Made by a program: the position numbers and the translations under genes. A DNA stretch of 64,000 nucleotides. Source: Oscillospiraceae bacterium (GTDB lineage: Bacteria; Bacillota; Clostridia; Oscillospirales; Ruminococcaceae). The stretch is taken from positions 5,913-69,912 of the forward strand of contig JAHZAU010000010.1 of the NCBI GenBank assembly GCA_019423755.1, written 5' to 3'. A model generated the notes under the pieces. It was not told where the DNA came from, made no database searches, and saw nothing but the letters and a program-made list of their open reading frames with translations. Shown piece by piece: positions 19,011 through 27,934 of the stretch. Numbering within the stretch: position 1 is the stretch's first letter; the number at the start of each line of letters is the position of its first letter.

Positions 19011-19876
19011 AGCGAAACTGTCTGATCCGGGGAGGGATCTTCCTCTTCTTGGGGCTGCTGGCCCTTGGCGTCTGGCTGCCGCTGGCGATGATCGTCGGGG
19101 GCAGCTTTATGGGGGCAAGCGAGCTTGCCGGGAAGCTAGGCCCCGCACTGAGCAGCGAAATCTCCGGCAGCGTTCCCGGCTTTGCCCGGTGGAGCCTGCT
19201 GCCGGATTTCCCCACCCTGCGGCCCTATGTGGAGCTGATGCTGGACTCCCCGTCGTTTTTCGTCACCTTTTGGAATTCAGTAAAGCTCACCGGCGGCATC
19301 CTGGCGGGACAGCTTGCGGTGGGGGCACCGGCGGCCTGGGGCTTTGCCCGGTACCGGTTCCCCGGGCGGCGGGTGCTGTTTTTTGTGTACATCGCGCTGA
19401 TGCTGCTGCCGTTTCAGGTGACCATGGTCTCCAACTACCTGGTGCTGGACGGGCTGCATCTGCTGGATACCCACGCGGGTATCATCCTGCCGGCGGTGTT
19501 TTCCACCTTCCCGGTGTTCATCATGTACCGCTTTTTCACCGGAATCCCCAAGGAGGTGTTGGAATCTGCCGCCCTGGACGGGGCCGGACCGTGGCAGAGC
19601 TTTCTGCAGATCGGCGTCCCGCTGGGCGGAGCCGGCATCCTCTCGGCCCTGACGCTGAGTTTTTTGGAGTATTGGAATCTAATCGAACAGCCCCTGACCT
19701 TCCTGCGGGACCAGACCCTCTGGCCGCTGTCGCTGTATCTGCCCAACATCACCGCTCAAAAGGCGGGGCTGGCGCTGGCGGCTTCGGTGGTGACGCTGAT
19801 CCCGCCGCTGCTGGTGTTTCTGTACGGGCAGAAGTACCTGGAGCAGGGCATTCAGGCGGCTGGACTGAAGGAATAG
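19007..19876 (+). CDS. ABC transporter permease, CUT1 (MalG-like)
   Basis: 289 residues, about six membrane segments. The EAA loop reads LESAALDGAGPWQSFLQIGV, typical for MalG-type partners. The ATG at 19007 overlaps the previous stop and follows GAGGAGGGGAGGA. It pairs with the preceding permease to form the membrane channel for the solute bound by the lipoprotein. Confidence 0.9.
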   Translation: MKRNCLIRGGIFLFLGLLALGVWLPLAMIVGGSFMGASELAGKLGPALSSEISGSVPGFARWSLLPDFPTLRPYVELMLDSPSFFVTFWNSVKLTGGILAGQLAVGAPAAWGFARYRFPGRRVLFFVYIALMLLPFQVTMVSNYLVLDGLHLLDTHAGIILPAVFSTFPVFIMYRFFTGIPKEVLESAALDGAGPWQSFLQIGVPLGGAGILSALTLSFLEYWNLIEQPLTFLRDQTLWPLSLYLPNITAQKAGLALAASVVTLIPPLLVFLYGQKYLEQGIQAAGLKE

Positions 19877-19892
19877 CAAAGGAGACAGACCC

Positions 19893-21365
19893 ATGACCCG
19901 ACCCATCTCGACCCAGACCCCCGCTCCGGCCCCGGAGCCGGTTTCCCCGGAATTGGTTTCGCCGGAGCCGGTTTCCCCGCCGGACCGCCAGCGGCGCATC
20001 CTGCGGCTGGGGGCGCTGTTTTTTGCCGCCATGGCGGCGCTGACGGTGCTTTCCCGGGCAGCCAGCTCCCTGACGGTGCCGGTGGTGGAGACCGCCGCCC
20101 CGCAGAACACCTTCCTTTCCCACACCACCGAGGCCGACGGCATCATCAAGCCCAACGGCGTCCACGCGGTGACGGTAGAGGAAGGGCTGCTGGTGAAGGA
20201 TGTCCTGGTGCGGCCGGGACAGGCGGTGGCCCAGGGGGACCCGGTGCTGACGGTGGACCCCCAGGACCTGGAGGAGCGTCTGGGGGACCTTCGCCTGGAG
20301 GTGGAAAAGCTGCGGCTGCAGGCTCAGCCCACCCCGTCGGCGGATTCCGGTGTCCCGGCGGAGCTGGCCCTTTCCCGGGCGCAGGAGGACTACCAGCGGA
20401 CGGTGCAGCAGCACCAGCAGGCGGTGGACCGGGCCCGCGCGGACCTGAAACAAAGCTATGAAAACTGGGAAAAGGCGGACTCCGACCACTGGGACCAGAT
20501 CTATTACGGCCAGGAGGGTGACGAAGGGGACAGCGCCGACGAGGAAACCTACGTCAACCCCTACGAGGAACAGGTGCGCTCCGCCCAGCGCGCTTATCAG
20601 GACGCCAAATCCGCCCAGGAAAACGCCCTTATCGAGGCCCAGCGGAAGGTAGAGGATGCCCAGCTGCAGCTGGAGCAGGAGGCGTCCCAGCAGGCGGCCC
20701 AGGCCCAGACCGAGCAGAAGAGCCTGGCGCCGGTACAGCTGGAACTGGACCAGAAGCAGAAAAAGCTGCAGAAGCTGGAAGCCTTGCTGGCCGCGCAAGG
20801 ACAGGTGACCGCCCCGGCGGACGGTACCGTCTATGAGGTGAAGGCCACCTCCGGCCAGCGCACCGGCTCGGAAGCGGCGGTGACCCTCACCGACGACGCC
20901 TCCGGCTGCCGCCTGGAAGCCACCCTCTCTGCCGAGGAGGCCCGCTATCTTTCCCGGGGGCAGGCGGTGACCGTCTCTCCGGCGGGCGGCGACCCGGTGG
21001 AGACGGTGGTGGATTCCCTGGCGGTGTCCGGTTCCCAGCAGGTGACGGTGACGGCTTCCTTGCAGGGGAGCGGCTTGGTGGGCATGTCTGCCACCCTCTC
21101 TGCCGAGCAGAAGACCGAAAACTTCCCCCTGGTGCTGCCCATCGGCGCCCTGCATGAGGACAACGGCAGCAAGTACGTCCTGCGGGTGGAGGAACGCCCC
21201 AGCATCCTGGGCACCGAGCAGGTGGCGGTCCGGATACCGGTGACCGTCCGGGACCAGACGGCCACCCGGGTAGCGGTGGAGGGCCCGCTTGTGCGGGACG
21301 ACGCCATTATCGTCTCCGGCAGCCGCCCGGTGTCCGAAGGCGACCGGGTCCGCTTGGGGGTGTAG
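19893..21365 (+). CDS. HlyD/MacA-type membrane-fusion (adaptor) protein
   Basis: 490 residues. A repetitive Pro/Glu/Val/Ser cytoplasmic lead (residues 10-30) precedes one membrane segment at about 38-60. A split biotinyl-lipoyl-like domain (EGLLVKDVLVRPGQAVAQGDPVL and later QVTAPADGTVYEV) is interrupted by a long coiled-coil hairpin at about 125-300, rich in Gln, Glu and Ala, followed by beta-barrel strands. This is the adaptor layout of efflux systems, unexpected directly behind two sugar-importer permeases. AAAGGAGA precedes the ATG. Confidence 0.87.
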   Translation: MTRPISTQTPAPAPEPVSPELVSPEPVSPPDRQRRILRLGALFFAAMAALTVLSRAASSLTVPVVETAAPQNTFLSHTTEADGIIKPNGVHAVTVEEGLLVKDVLVRPGQAVAQGDPVLTVDPQDLEERLGDLRLEVEKLRLQAQPTPSADSGVPAELALSRAQEDYQRTVQQHQQAVDRARADLKQSYENWEKADSDHWDQIYYGQEGDEGDSADEETYVNPYEEQVRSAQRAYQDAKSAQENALIEAQRKVEDAQLQLEQEASQQAAQAQTEQKSLAPVQLELDQKQKKLQKLEALLAAQGQVTAPADGTVYEVKATSGQRTGSEAAVTLTDDASGCRLEATLSAEEARYLSRGQAVTVSPAGGDPVETVVDSLAVSGSQQVTVTASLQGSGLVGMSATLSAEQKTENFPLVLPIGALHEDNGSKYVLRVEERPSILGTEQVAVRIPVTVRDQTATRVAVEGPLVRDDAIIVSGSRPVSEGDRVRLGV

Positions 21366-21369
21366 GCCG

Positions 21370-22545
21370 GTGAAAACACAGTGGAAATGGGCGGCCGTGT
21401 GGGTAGCGGCGCTGCTGGTGCTCTGCCTGGGTTGGACGGCCCTGCGGCAGACGGCGCAGGCGGCTTCCCGCCAGCCCTACCCGGTGGAATGGCGCAGCGC
21501 CGCCCCGGCGTGGAGCCTTGCCCAAGCGCGGCAGATGCAGCGCTGGGAGGAGGAACGCGCCCGCCTGGAAGGGGCGTCGGACCGGTTCGTCCTGTGGGAC
21601 CAGCTGCCGGGCCAAAAGTTTACCGGCTCCGGGGAGGAGGTCTCCGGCAGTCTGGTACCCTTTTTCGGGGAGAGCCGCTCCTGGCTGGGGCAGACCCTGC
21701 TGGAAGGGGAATGGCTTTCGGCCGGGGATGAGGAAGGTTGTCTCATCACCCGGGAGCTTGCCTGGGGGCTGTTTGGCTCCCAGCAGGTCACCGGCCTGAC
21801 GGTAGAGACCCCCTACGGCCCCCGGGTGGTGCGGGGCGTGCTGGAAAGCGGCCAGCCGGTGCTGCTCTGCCACCCGGCGCCCGACCAGACGGAGGAAGCG
21901 GTTTTCTCCTCGGTGACCCTCCTTCTGCCGGGGGACACCGCCCAGCCGGACCAGCTGCCCCAGGCCTTTGCCCTGCGTCACAGCCTGCCGGAGGGGGGCG
22001 CCTGCCTGCGGTACGGCATGACCGCCCGGGCGGCAGCGTCCCTTTGGCGGCTTCTGCCGTTGGGGATGCTGCTGTGGATTTTTGGCCCCGGAGCGGTCTG
22101 GAAGACGTTGCCCCAGCCTTGGCAGCGCCGGGGGGCCTTCTGGATACTGCTGGGCGGCGGGCTGCTGCTGGTGTTTTGGGGAATCCGCTTCCCGGCGGCG
22201 TGGGTCCCCACCCGCTGGTCGGACTTTTCCTTCTGGCAGCGCACCGCTTCGGACCTGGGGGAAAGCCTGCGGGCCCTTTTGGCGGCGCAGACCCTCTTTC
22301 CCACGGCGTCCGCTGCCGCCGGAGTGCTCTCCGCTGCCGGGTGGCTGCTGTCCTCCCTTGCAGCCCTGCTGGTTTGGAGCAAAAGCGGGCGTCGCCTTTC
22401 GGCGGGACCGGCCCTGCGGCTAAGCGCCGTGGTACTGGTAGCCGGGGCAGTTTCCCTGGCTGCGGGACAGGGCCTGTGGAGCGGCGGCTTTGCTTTGCTG
22501 CTCCTGCTGCTGGCTTTGACGCAGGGGGAAGCTCCCAACCGATAA
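21370..22545 (+). CDS. Membrane protein with a MacB-periplasmic-core-like domain
   Basis: 391 residues. One membrane segment near the N-terminus (about 6-24) is followed by an extracytoplasmic domain of about 200 residues containing CLITRELAWGLFGSQQVTGL, close to the pattern of MacB/FtsX core domains. Three or four more membrane segments lie after about residue 225. That topology fits an FtsX-type permease subunit, but no ATPase is nearby. The start is a GTG at 21370, 4 bases after the adaptor stop. Assignment to the MacB class is inference from this motif and from the MacA-like neighbour. Confidence 0.6.
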   Translation: MKTQWKWAAVWVAALLVLCLGWTALRQTAQAASRQPYPVEWRSAAPAWSLAQARQMQRWEEERARLEGASDRFVLWDQLPGQKFTGSGEEVSGSLVPFFGESRSWLGQTLLEGEWLSAGDEEGCLITRELAWGLFGSQQVTGLTVETPYGPRVVRGVLESGQPVLLCHPAPDQTEEAVFSSVTLLLPGDTAQPDQLPQAFALRHSLPEGGACLRYGMTARAAASLWRLLPLGMLLWIFGPGAVWKTLPQPWQRRGAFWILLGGGLLLVFWGIRFPAAWVPTRWSDFSFWQRTASDLGESLRALLAAQTLFPTASAAAGVLSAAGWLLSSLAALLVWSKSGRRLSAGPALRLSAVVLVAGAVSLAAGQGLWSGGFALLLLLLALTQGEAPNR

Positions 22546-22554
22546 CGCAAAACA

Positions 22555-22595
22555 AACGGCCTGTGCTGCCCTTTGGCAGTGCGGGCCGTTCTTGT
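22555..22595 (+). terminator. Terminator closing the SBP-permease-HlyD operon
   Basis: AACGGCC/GGCCGTT outer stem with an inner GCTGCC/GGCAGT stem, then CTTGT; the T-run is weak. Confidence 0.55.
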
Positions 22596-22620
22596 ATCCC
22601 CGGAGGGTTTGTGCTACAAT
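22592..22620 (+). promoter_or_regulatory. Promoter for the radical SAM gene
   Basis: TTGTAT at 22592-22597, 17-base spacer, TACAAT at 22615-22620. Confidence 0.6.
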
Positions 22621-22676
22621 AAAAGAAGAAAAAACGCATCTTTGCGGTAACTTCCGCTTTCACAAGGAGGGGTCTT

Positions 22677-23546
22677 ATGGAATACGAAGGTCAGATCTGT
22701 CGGCCGCCGATGGAACGGTCGTCCTTTATGCTGCCGGTGGCGGTAGGGTGTTCCTACAATCGCTGCACCTTCTGCACCTTGTTTAAGCATCTTCATTACC
22801 GCCAGCTGCCCATGGAGCAGGTGGAGGCGGAGATCGCCCGGGTCCAGGCCGCCGGAGGCAACCCCAAGCAGATTTTCCTGGGGGACGGCAATGCCTTTGG
22901 CCTGTCCACCGAGCATCTGCTGGCGATTTTGGAGCGCATCCGCAAGGCGTTCCCCGCCTGCCAGCAGGTGAATATGGACGCCACCGTCACCAACATCCGC
23001 CACAAATCCGACGAGGAGCTGCGCCAGCTTGCCCAGGCTGGGGTGAGCCGCCTGTATCTAGGCATCGAAAGCGGGCTAGACGATGTGCTGGCCTTTATGA
23101 AGAAGGACCACGACCTGGCCCAGGCCTACGAGGCCATCGCCCGCATCCAGGCCGCCGGCATGATCTTCAACGCCCACATGATGACCGGCATCGCCGGAGC
23201 GGGCCGCGGGGAGGAAAACGCCCGTGCCACGGCGGAATTTTTCAACCGCACCCACCCGGAGCGGGTGATCAATTTCTCCATGTTCCTGCACAAAAAGGCG
23301 CCGCTGTATGAGGACGTCTTGGCGGGGCGCTTTACCCCGGCCAGCGAGCAGGAAAACCTGCGCGAGGAGCGCGTGCTGCTGGAAAACCTGCAGTGCGAGG
23401 GCCTGAGCTACGACGGGTTCCACGATTTTGTGGAGTTCCGGGTGCGGGGCACCCTTCCCCGGGACCGGGAGACCATGCTTGCCCGGGTGGACGAGGTCAT
23501 CGCCCGCTGGCAGGACAAGGAGCCGGTGCTGGCGCTGATCCCGTAA
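22677..23546 (+). CDS. Radical SAM protein, function unassigned
   Basis: 289 residues. CSYNRCTFC at about residues 25-33 is the CxxxCxxC motif that binds the [4Fe-4S] cluster used to cleave SAM. FLGDGNAF and the LYLGIESGLDDVL strand match the TIM-barrel core of the Elp3/coproporphyrinogen-oxidase-like group. The substrate is unknown. AAGGAGG precedes the ATG. It is a single-gene unit with its own promoter and the terminator at 23562. Confidence 0.85.
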   Translation: MEYEGQICRPPMERSSFMLPVAVGCSYNRCTFCTLFKHLHYRQLPMEQVEAEIARVQAAGGNPKQIFLGDGNAFGLSTEHLLAILERIRKAFPACQQVNMDATVTNIRHKSDEELRQLAQAGVSRLYLGIESGLDDVLAFMKKDHDLAQAYEAIARIQAAGMIFNAHMMTGIAGAGRGEENARATAEFFNRTHPERVINFSMFLHKKAPLYEDVLAGRFTPASEQENLREERVLLENLQCEGLSYDGFHDFVEFRVRGTLPRDRETMLARVDEVIARWQDKEPVLALIP

Positions 23547-23561
23547 TAGTTATTAAGAAAG

Positions 23562-23601
23562 AAAAAACGGACATCTCCCCGGCGGGAGGTGTCCGTTTTT
23601 T
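23562..23601. terminator. Bidirectional terminator between convergent genes
   Basis: AAAAAACGGACATCTCCC/GGAGGTGTCCGTTTTTT; it serves both the radical SAM gene and the AI-2E transporter gene. Confidence 0.9.
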
Positions 23602-23608
23602 GATGCGC

Positions 23609-24709
23609 TTATTTTTTCAGGAGATGGATGAGTCCCCGCCGGTCGAAGTCCAGCAGCAGGGAAAGCAGGATGGGGAAACCGAACATCCCCACCAGCCCGA
23701 AGAAGTGCAGGCCCAGCAGCATGCACCCCAAGGTAACCACCGGGTGCAGGCCGATCTGCTGGCCCACCAGCTTGGGCTCCACAATGTTGCGGATGACGGT
23801 GATGGCCAGATACAGCAGGGCGATGCCGATGCCTTGGGAAAGGTCCCCGGTCACCGCCGCGATGATGGCCCAGGGGATGAGCACTCCGCCGGTACCCAAC
23901 ACCGGAAGGATGTCCACCACCGCAATGATGGCGGCGATGGCGATGGCGTTGGGGATGCGCAGGATGGAAAGGCCGATGGACAGCTCCACAAAGGTCAGCC
24001 CCATAATGAGGATGTAGGAGCGCAGGCAGGCAAAGAGGGTGCCGCCCAGGTAAGTGCGGCCTTCCAGGAGCAGCATGCGGCCCCGTTCCGGCAGCTGGCG
24101 CAGCAGGAAGGCCACCACAGCGTGGTAGTCAATGGACAGGAACACCGTCACGATCACCAGGATGATGGTCTTTAAAAACAGTCCCGGTACCGTGGCTGCC
24201 GCGCCGGACAGGGCAGATACCGCGTGGGAGGACAGGCTGGTAGCCATGTCCGCCGAAGCGCTGAGGATGCTGGCGGCGCTGTCTTCCAGCAGCGCCAGGG
24301 CGGTGGGGTCCAGGGTGCGGACCAGGTCCTCCACCCAGCTGAACACCTCCGCCAGGAAGGGGAGGATGGTCTGGGAGAAGAAGGCCGGGAAGGCACCGAC
24401 CAGCTGCTGGATGCCGTAGGCCAGCTTGACGCTGCCGATCCAGACGGCCAGCCCCACCACAGCAAAGGTGGCCAGGGATAGGACGATGGCGATCCAGGAG
24501 CGCCGCAGCGGCGTGTGGGCGGCCAGCCAGTCGATGGGCTTGTGGATGGCCCAGGCCAGCAGGAAGGCGATGAAAAACGGGGTCAGGATGGGCTTGAGAA
24601 AGGTGAGAGCCAGAAGGCTCAGGACGATTACCAGGCCCCAGTACAGCACCTGGATGACAAATTCTGCCTGGTGCCGGAGCCGGGGGGATGGGTCTAGGGG
24701 CTGCTGCAA
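23609..24709 (-). CDS. AI-2E family transporter
   Basis: 366 residues with about eight membrane segments; the C-terminal GQQIGLHPVVTLGCMLLGLHFFGLVGMF block is diagnostic. Members include putative autoinducer-2 exporters and Na+/H+ antiporters, so the substrate is open. I place the start at TTG 24709 because AAGGAGGA lies 6 bases ahead, inside what would otherwise be coding sequence from ATG 24730. It is transcribed alone from the promoter at 24747-24775. Confidence 0.85.
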   Translation of the reverse strand: MQQPLDPSPRLRHQAEFVIQVLYWGLVIVLSLLALTFLKPILTPFFIAFLLAWAIHKPIDWLAAHTPLRRSWIAIVLSLATFAVVGLAVWIGSVKLAYGIQQLVGAFPAFFSQTILPFLAEVFSWVEDLVRTLDPTALALLEDSAASILSASADMATSLSSHAVSALSGAAATVPGLFLKTIILVIVTVFLSIDYHAVVAFLLRQLPERGRMLLLEGRTYLGGTLFACLRSYILIMGLTFVELSIGLSILRIPNAIAIAAIIAVVDILPVLGTGGVLIPWAIIAAVTGDLSQGIGIALLYLAITVIRNIVEPKLVGQQIGLHPVVTLGCMLLGLHFFGLVGMFGFPILLSLLLDFDRRGLIHLLKK

Positions 24710-24746
24710 GCAAATTCCTCCTTGAAACATAGGTTGTGTTATGGGA

Positions 24747-24775
24747 ATCATACCCCGGCGGCTGGGCGCCGTCAA
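24747..24775 (-). promoter_or_regulatory. Promoter of the AI-2E transporter gene
   Basis: Minus strand TTGACG (24770-24775), 17-base spacer, TATGAT (24747-24752). Confidence 0.65.
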
Positions 24776-24823
24776 GACAAAACGCCCAAAAGTCAGGGAA
24801 CGGATACAATCTTCACAATCCGG

Positions 24824-25711
24824 TCACATTTCTTCGGCAGGCAGGACGCCCTCGGGCAGGCGAAGGTCCTCCACCGGGCGGGAAGCGGCCCCGATGCGGT
24901 AAACGATGCCGTGGATCTCCTTGTTAAAGGCTCCGTGGGAGTCTCCGCCGCAGGTGATAAAAAGCCCGTGCTCCCGGCAGAAGGTCAGGCAAGCGTCGGT
25001 ATAGGCGGCATCCTGGGCGGGGTAGTAACATTCCACCCCGTCCACCCCTTGGCGGCAGAGCAGTTCCAGCCGGCCGGGCAGCTCCTCCAAAGGGATGTAC
25101 TCCACCGGATGGGCCAGCACGCAGAAGCCTCCGGCTGCGTGGACCGCCTGGCAGGCCTCTTCCAGCGGGGCAAAGCCGCTTTGCTCGTAGGTGACGCCGT
25201 AGCGCTTGTAGTAGGGCATGGCGTCTTCCAGGCAGGTGGCCAGCCCTCGGTCGATGAGGTAGCAAAGCCCCTTCCAGCCGCCGCGGCTGCGGTCGTAGGT
25301 GTAGGACTCGTAGTCCGCAAGGGAGACCTGCGGGTAGTGGGGAGCCAGCGCCTCCACCAGACGGTCGCTCATCTCGTCCAGGGTGCGGCGGGAGCGGGCC
25401 AGCAGCTGGCGCAGCGGCTGGTCCTCGGGGTCAAAGCCGTAGCCCAGCAGGTGGTAGCTGACCCCCTGGAAGGTGCAGTCGATCTCCACCCCGCAGAGCA
25501 CCTGGATGCCGAAGCCCTCGGCCAGCTGCTGGATCTCGGGGTAGGCGCCCAGGGTGTTGTGGTCGGTGACCGAAACAAGCCCAATGTCCCGCGCCCAGCA
25601 CTCGGAGATGATCTGGGAGCAGGAGTAGGTGCCGTCGGACGCCTGGGAGTGGATGTGCAGGTCGGCAAGCAGGGGGAATTCCTCCTGGCCGGCAGAACGG
25701 GTCGGGTCCAT
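24824..25711 (-). CDS. PHP-domain phosphoesterase
   Basis: 295 residues with the metal-binding PHP motifs in order: DLHIHSQASDG near residue 17, VTDHNT, GVEID, AHPVEY and GGDSHG. The layout resembles the YciV/RNase AM and trpH-like group, which removes phosphate or nucleotides from nucleic-acid 5' ends, but the substrate cannot be fixed from sequence. AAAGGAGC precedes the ATG, 21 bases after the metA stop, so it is probably cotranscribed with metA. Confidence 0.85.
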   Translation of the reverse strand: MDPTRSAGQEEFPLLADLHIHSQASDGTYSCSQIISECWARDIGLVSVTDHNTLGAYPEIQQLAEGFGIQVLCGVEIDCTFQGVSYHLLGYGFDPEDQPLRQLLARSRRTLDEMSDRLVEALAPHYPQVSLADYESYTYDRSRGGWKGLCYLIDRGLATCLEDAMPYYKRYGVTYEQSGFAPLEEACQAVHAAGGFCVLAHPVEYIPLEELPGRLELLCRQGVDGVECYYPAQDAAYTDACLTFCREHGLFITCGGDSHGAFNKEIHGIVYRIGAASRPVEDLRLPEGVLPAEEM

Positions 25712-25732
25712 AGGGATGCTCCTTTCCTATTT

Positions 25733-26638
25733 TTATTTCTCTTGGGCGAGAGGCTGCTGCGGGCGGACATACCAGTGCAGCCAGTTGGTGTAAAAGAGGG
25801 CGGCGTGGCTGCTCCAACTGCGCACCGGCGGCTGGGTGGGGTCGTCATTGGGAAAGTAGCAGCAGGGCAGGGGCACGTCGTCCCGGGTGGAGATGTCCCG
25901 GAAATATTCCTGGGACAGGGTGTCGGCGTCGTATTCCGAGTGGCTGAAGATAAACACCTGGCTGCCGTCGGTGGAGGCGCACAGGTTGAGCCCGGCCTGG
26001 GGCGACACCGAAAGCACCTGCAGGGCGGGGTTTGCCTGGACTTCCTCCTCCCGCACCTCGGTGTGGCGGGAGTGGGGCATTTTGAACACCGGGTCAAAGC
26101 CCCGAATCAGTGGCACGGCAGGCCCGCAGCAGCGGTGCTCAAAGACGCCGAAACGCTTTTCGGGCAGGGGGTGCTTGGGGATACCGTAGTGATAGTACAG
26201 CCCAGCCTGGGCGCCCCAGCAGATGTGCAGGGTGGAGCGCACATGGGTTTTGCTCCACGCCATAATGCGGCACAGCTCCTCCCAGTAGTCCACCTGCTCA
26301 AAGTCCAGCATCTCCACCGGCGCCCCGGTGAGGATCATCCCGTCGAAGGTCTGGTCCTCGACCTGCGGGAAGGTGGTGTAAAAGCGCTCCATGTGCTCCG
26401 CCGGGGTGTGGGTGCAGCGGTGGGTAGCGGTCTGCATCAGGGTCACCTGGATGGGCAGGGGGCTGTGGCTCAGCATCCGCAGCAGCTGGGTCTCGGTCTG
26501 CATCTTTTTGGGCATGAGGTTTACAATCAGCACCCGCAGGGTCTGGGGAGGCAGCGGCAGAGCGGGGTCAAAAAAGCAAAAGCCTTCGGCGGCAAGCTGG
26601 GCTTGGGCCGGCAGGCCGGGCATGGACTGGATGGGCAT
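25733..26638 (-). CDS. metA: Homoserine O-acyltransferase (MetA family)
   Basis: Activates homoserine for methionine synthesis. In Clostridia, MetA-type enzymes usually use acetyl-CoA. 301 residues. LIVNLMPKKMQTETQLLRML is the family's N-terminal signature, HICWGAQAG carries the catalytic Cys, and FSHSEYD holds the His of the active site. AAAGGAG precedes the ATG. With metK at the other end of the window it marks methionine/SAM metabolism, but no S-box was seen here. Confidence 0.95.
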   Translation of the reverse strand: MPIQSMPGLPAQAQLAAEGFCFFDPALPLPPQTLRVLIVNLMPKKMQTETQLLRMLSHSPLPIQVTLMQTATHRCTHTPAEHMERFYTTFPQVEDQTFDGMILTGAPVEMLDFEQVDYWEELCRIMAWSKTHVRSTLHICWGAQAGLYYHYGIPKHPLPEKRFGVFEHRCCGPAVPLIRGFDPVFKMPHSRHTEVREEEVQANPALQVLSVSPQAGLNLCASTDGSQVFIFSHSEYDADTLSQEYFRDISTRDDVPLPCCYFPNDDPTQPPVRSWSSHAALFYTNWLHWYVRPQQPLAQEK

Positions 26639-26687
26639 AGAAAGTCTCCTTTTGGGTCAGAAAGTCCGCCGGGTGGCGGTTGCTTCT

Positions 26688-26716
26688 ATTGTACCCAAAC
26701 GGGCCGCGGATTGCAA
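26688..26716 (-). promoter_or_regulatory. Promoter of metA-PHP
   Basis: Minus strand TTGCAA (26711-26716), 17-base spacer, TACAAT (26688-26693). Confidence 0.7.
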
Positions 26717-26721
26717 TGCGC

Positions 26722-26760
26722 AAAACAAAAAGGCCGGCGCCCGTTTTGGGGGCGCCGGCC
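26722..26760 (-). terminator. Terminator after the Cys-rich protein gene
   Basis: GGCCGGCGCCC/GGGCGCCGGCC stem; on the minus strand it is followed by TTTTTGTTTT. Confidence 0.85.
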
Positions 26761-26783
26761 GGGGGAGAAGGGGAGGACCTCCT

Positions 26784-27608
26784 TTAGGAGCCGCAGCTGC
26801 AGCTGGAACCGCCGGTGGTGGTGTCGGTGGAGTCCAGGTCGTTGAGGCGAGGCGGGAAGAAGTCCTCGGTGGGGAACTGGATCTTGCGGAACATTTCGCA
26901 GGGGTCCCCGGTGGAGTATTCGCTTTCCTTGTCGGGAATGCAGAAATCGTAAGCGGGGATGAGCATCTGCACCTTGCGCTGCAGCTGCACGATGGTGAAC
27001 AGCCCCAGGGTGACGTAGACCTCTTTGCTTACGTCCACGTCCTCGAAGCTGCCGTCCACCTCGCAGCAGATGTTGCAGGGGATGATGGAGCAGGGGCAGC
27101 ACTTCTTCTGCGGGCACTCCACAAGCTTGCACGCCAGGCAGATGGGGTCCACCACCTGGACCACAGCGTTGGGCATGGAGGTGATCTGCTCGCTGCACTT
27201 GCCGCAGAGGGCACCGTGGGAGGAGAACACCCGGGAGGCGGCCTCGCTGCCGTAGAGGATCACCTTTTTGCAGAAGCAGGCGATGCCGCAGCAGGTGACG
27301 CAGGGGGTGCCGGGGGATAAGTATACGGACAGCTCCACCAGGAAATAGAATGTCATGTCCACGGAATAGAACCCCTTGTTAAAGGGGACGCTTTCCACGT
27401 CTACCGCCACATTCAGCACCTTGACCCGCTTGCATTTGATGCTGACGGCCTTGTCGATAATGGGCTGGGTCTTGTCGCTGAAGAAAACCTGGAGGTCCTC
27501 GAGGCAATCTTTGTCGCTGCAGCTGTCATAGATGCGCTCGGCGTCGATGCAGACCGCTTCTTTAAAACAATTGCAGCAATCCGTGTAGTTGGATTTTGTC
27601 TCTGCCAT
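26784..27608 (-). CDS. Cysteine-rich protein, possible spore-coat or metal-binding role
   Basis: 274 residues with more than 25 cysteines, including CCNCF, CDDC-like spacing near residue 29 (YDSCSDKDC), CVTCCGIACFCKK, CPQKKCCPCS, CNICC and a C-terminal CSCGS. No signal peptide. I recall similar Cys-rich proteins in many Clostridia but do not know a tested function. ATG 27608 has GGAGG in front; the open frame runs upstream to 27809 but that part is Arg/Pro-rich and looks non-coding. A disulfide-linked spore layer or metal storage are guesses from composition. Confidence 0.65.
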   Translation of the reverse strand: MAETKSNYTDCCNCFKEAVCIDAERIYDSCSDKDCLEDLQVFFSDKTQPIIDKAVSIKCKRVKVLNVAVDVESVPFNKGFYSVDMTFYFLVELSVYLSPGTPCVTCCGIACFCKKVILYGSEAASRVFSSHGALCGKCSEQITSMPNAVVQVVDPICLACKLVECPQKKCCPCSIIPCNICCEVDGSFEDVDVSKEVYVTLGLFTIVQLQRKVQMLIPAYDFCIPDKESEYSTGDPCEMFRKIQFPTEDFFPPRLNDLDSTDTTTGGSSCSCGS

Positions 27609-27934
27609 AAATCCTCCATTCCACCTTTCTGTTGAGTGATGTACGCCGAACCGACCATGGGGAAGGGGTGTACTCAATACCAGTTTATGAAGGGCAGGGG
27701 AATATGTGAACGCCCGCCGCCGGGCCCCAGGCGCGCCAAAGCGGCCTCCCAGGGGGCGGGGGAGGGTTTTGCCTCTCCCAGCTAGCCAAAACTCCTGCCC
27801 GGCCGCCAAAAGAGGGAAAATTTACGCAAATTCACAAAATTTTAAGAAAATAAGGCTTGCGGCCCGAAAGCGGGATGTGATACGCTAAAAAGGCGGTAAA
27901 ACGCCGTAATTTTAAACAAAAGGAGGAAAATCAG

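Noticed and set aside
15816..22545. Whole operon as an ordinary carbohydrate importer
   Set aside because: The HlyD/MacA-type adaptor with its coiled-coil hairpin and the MacB-core-like protein are cotranscribed and have no place in an importer.
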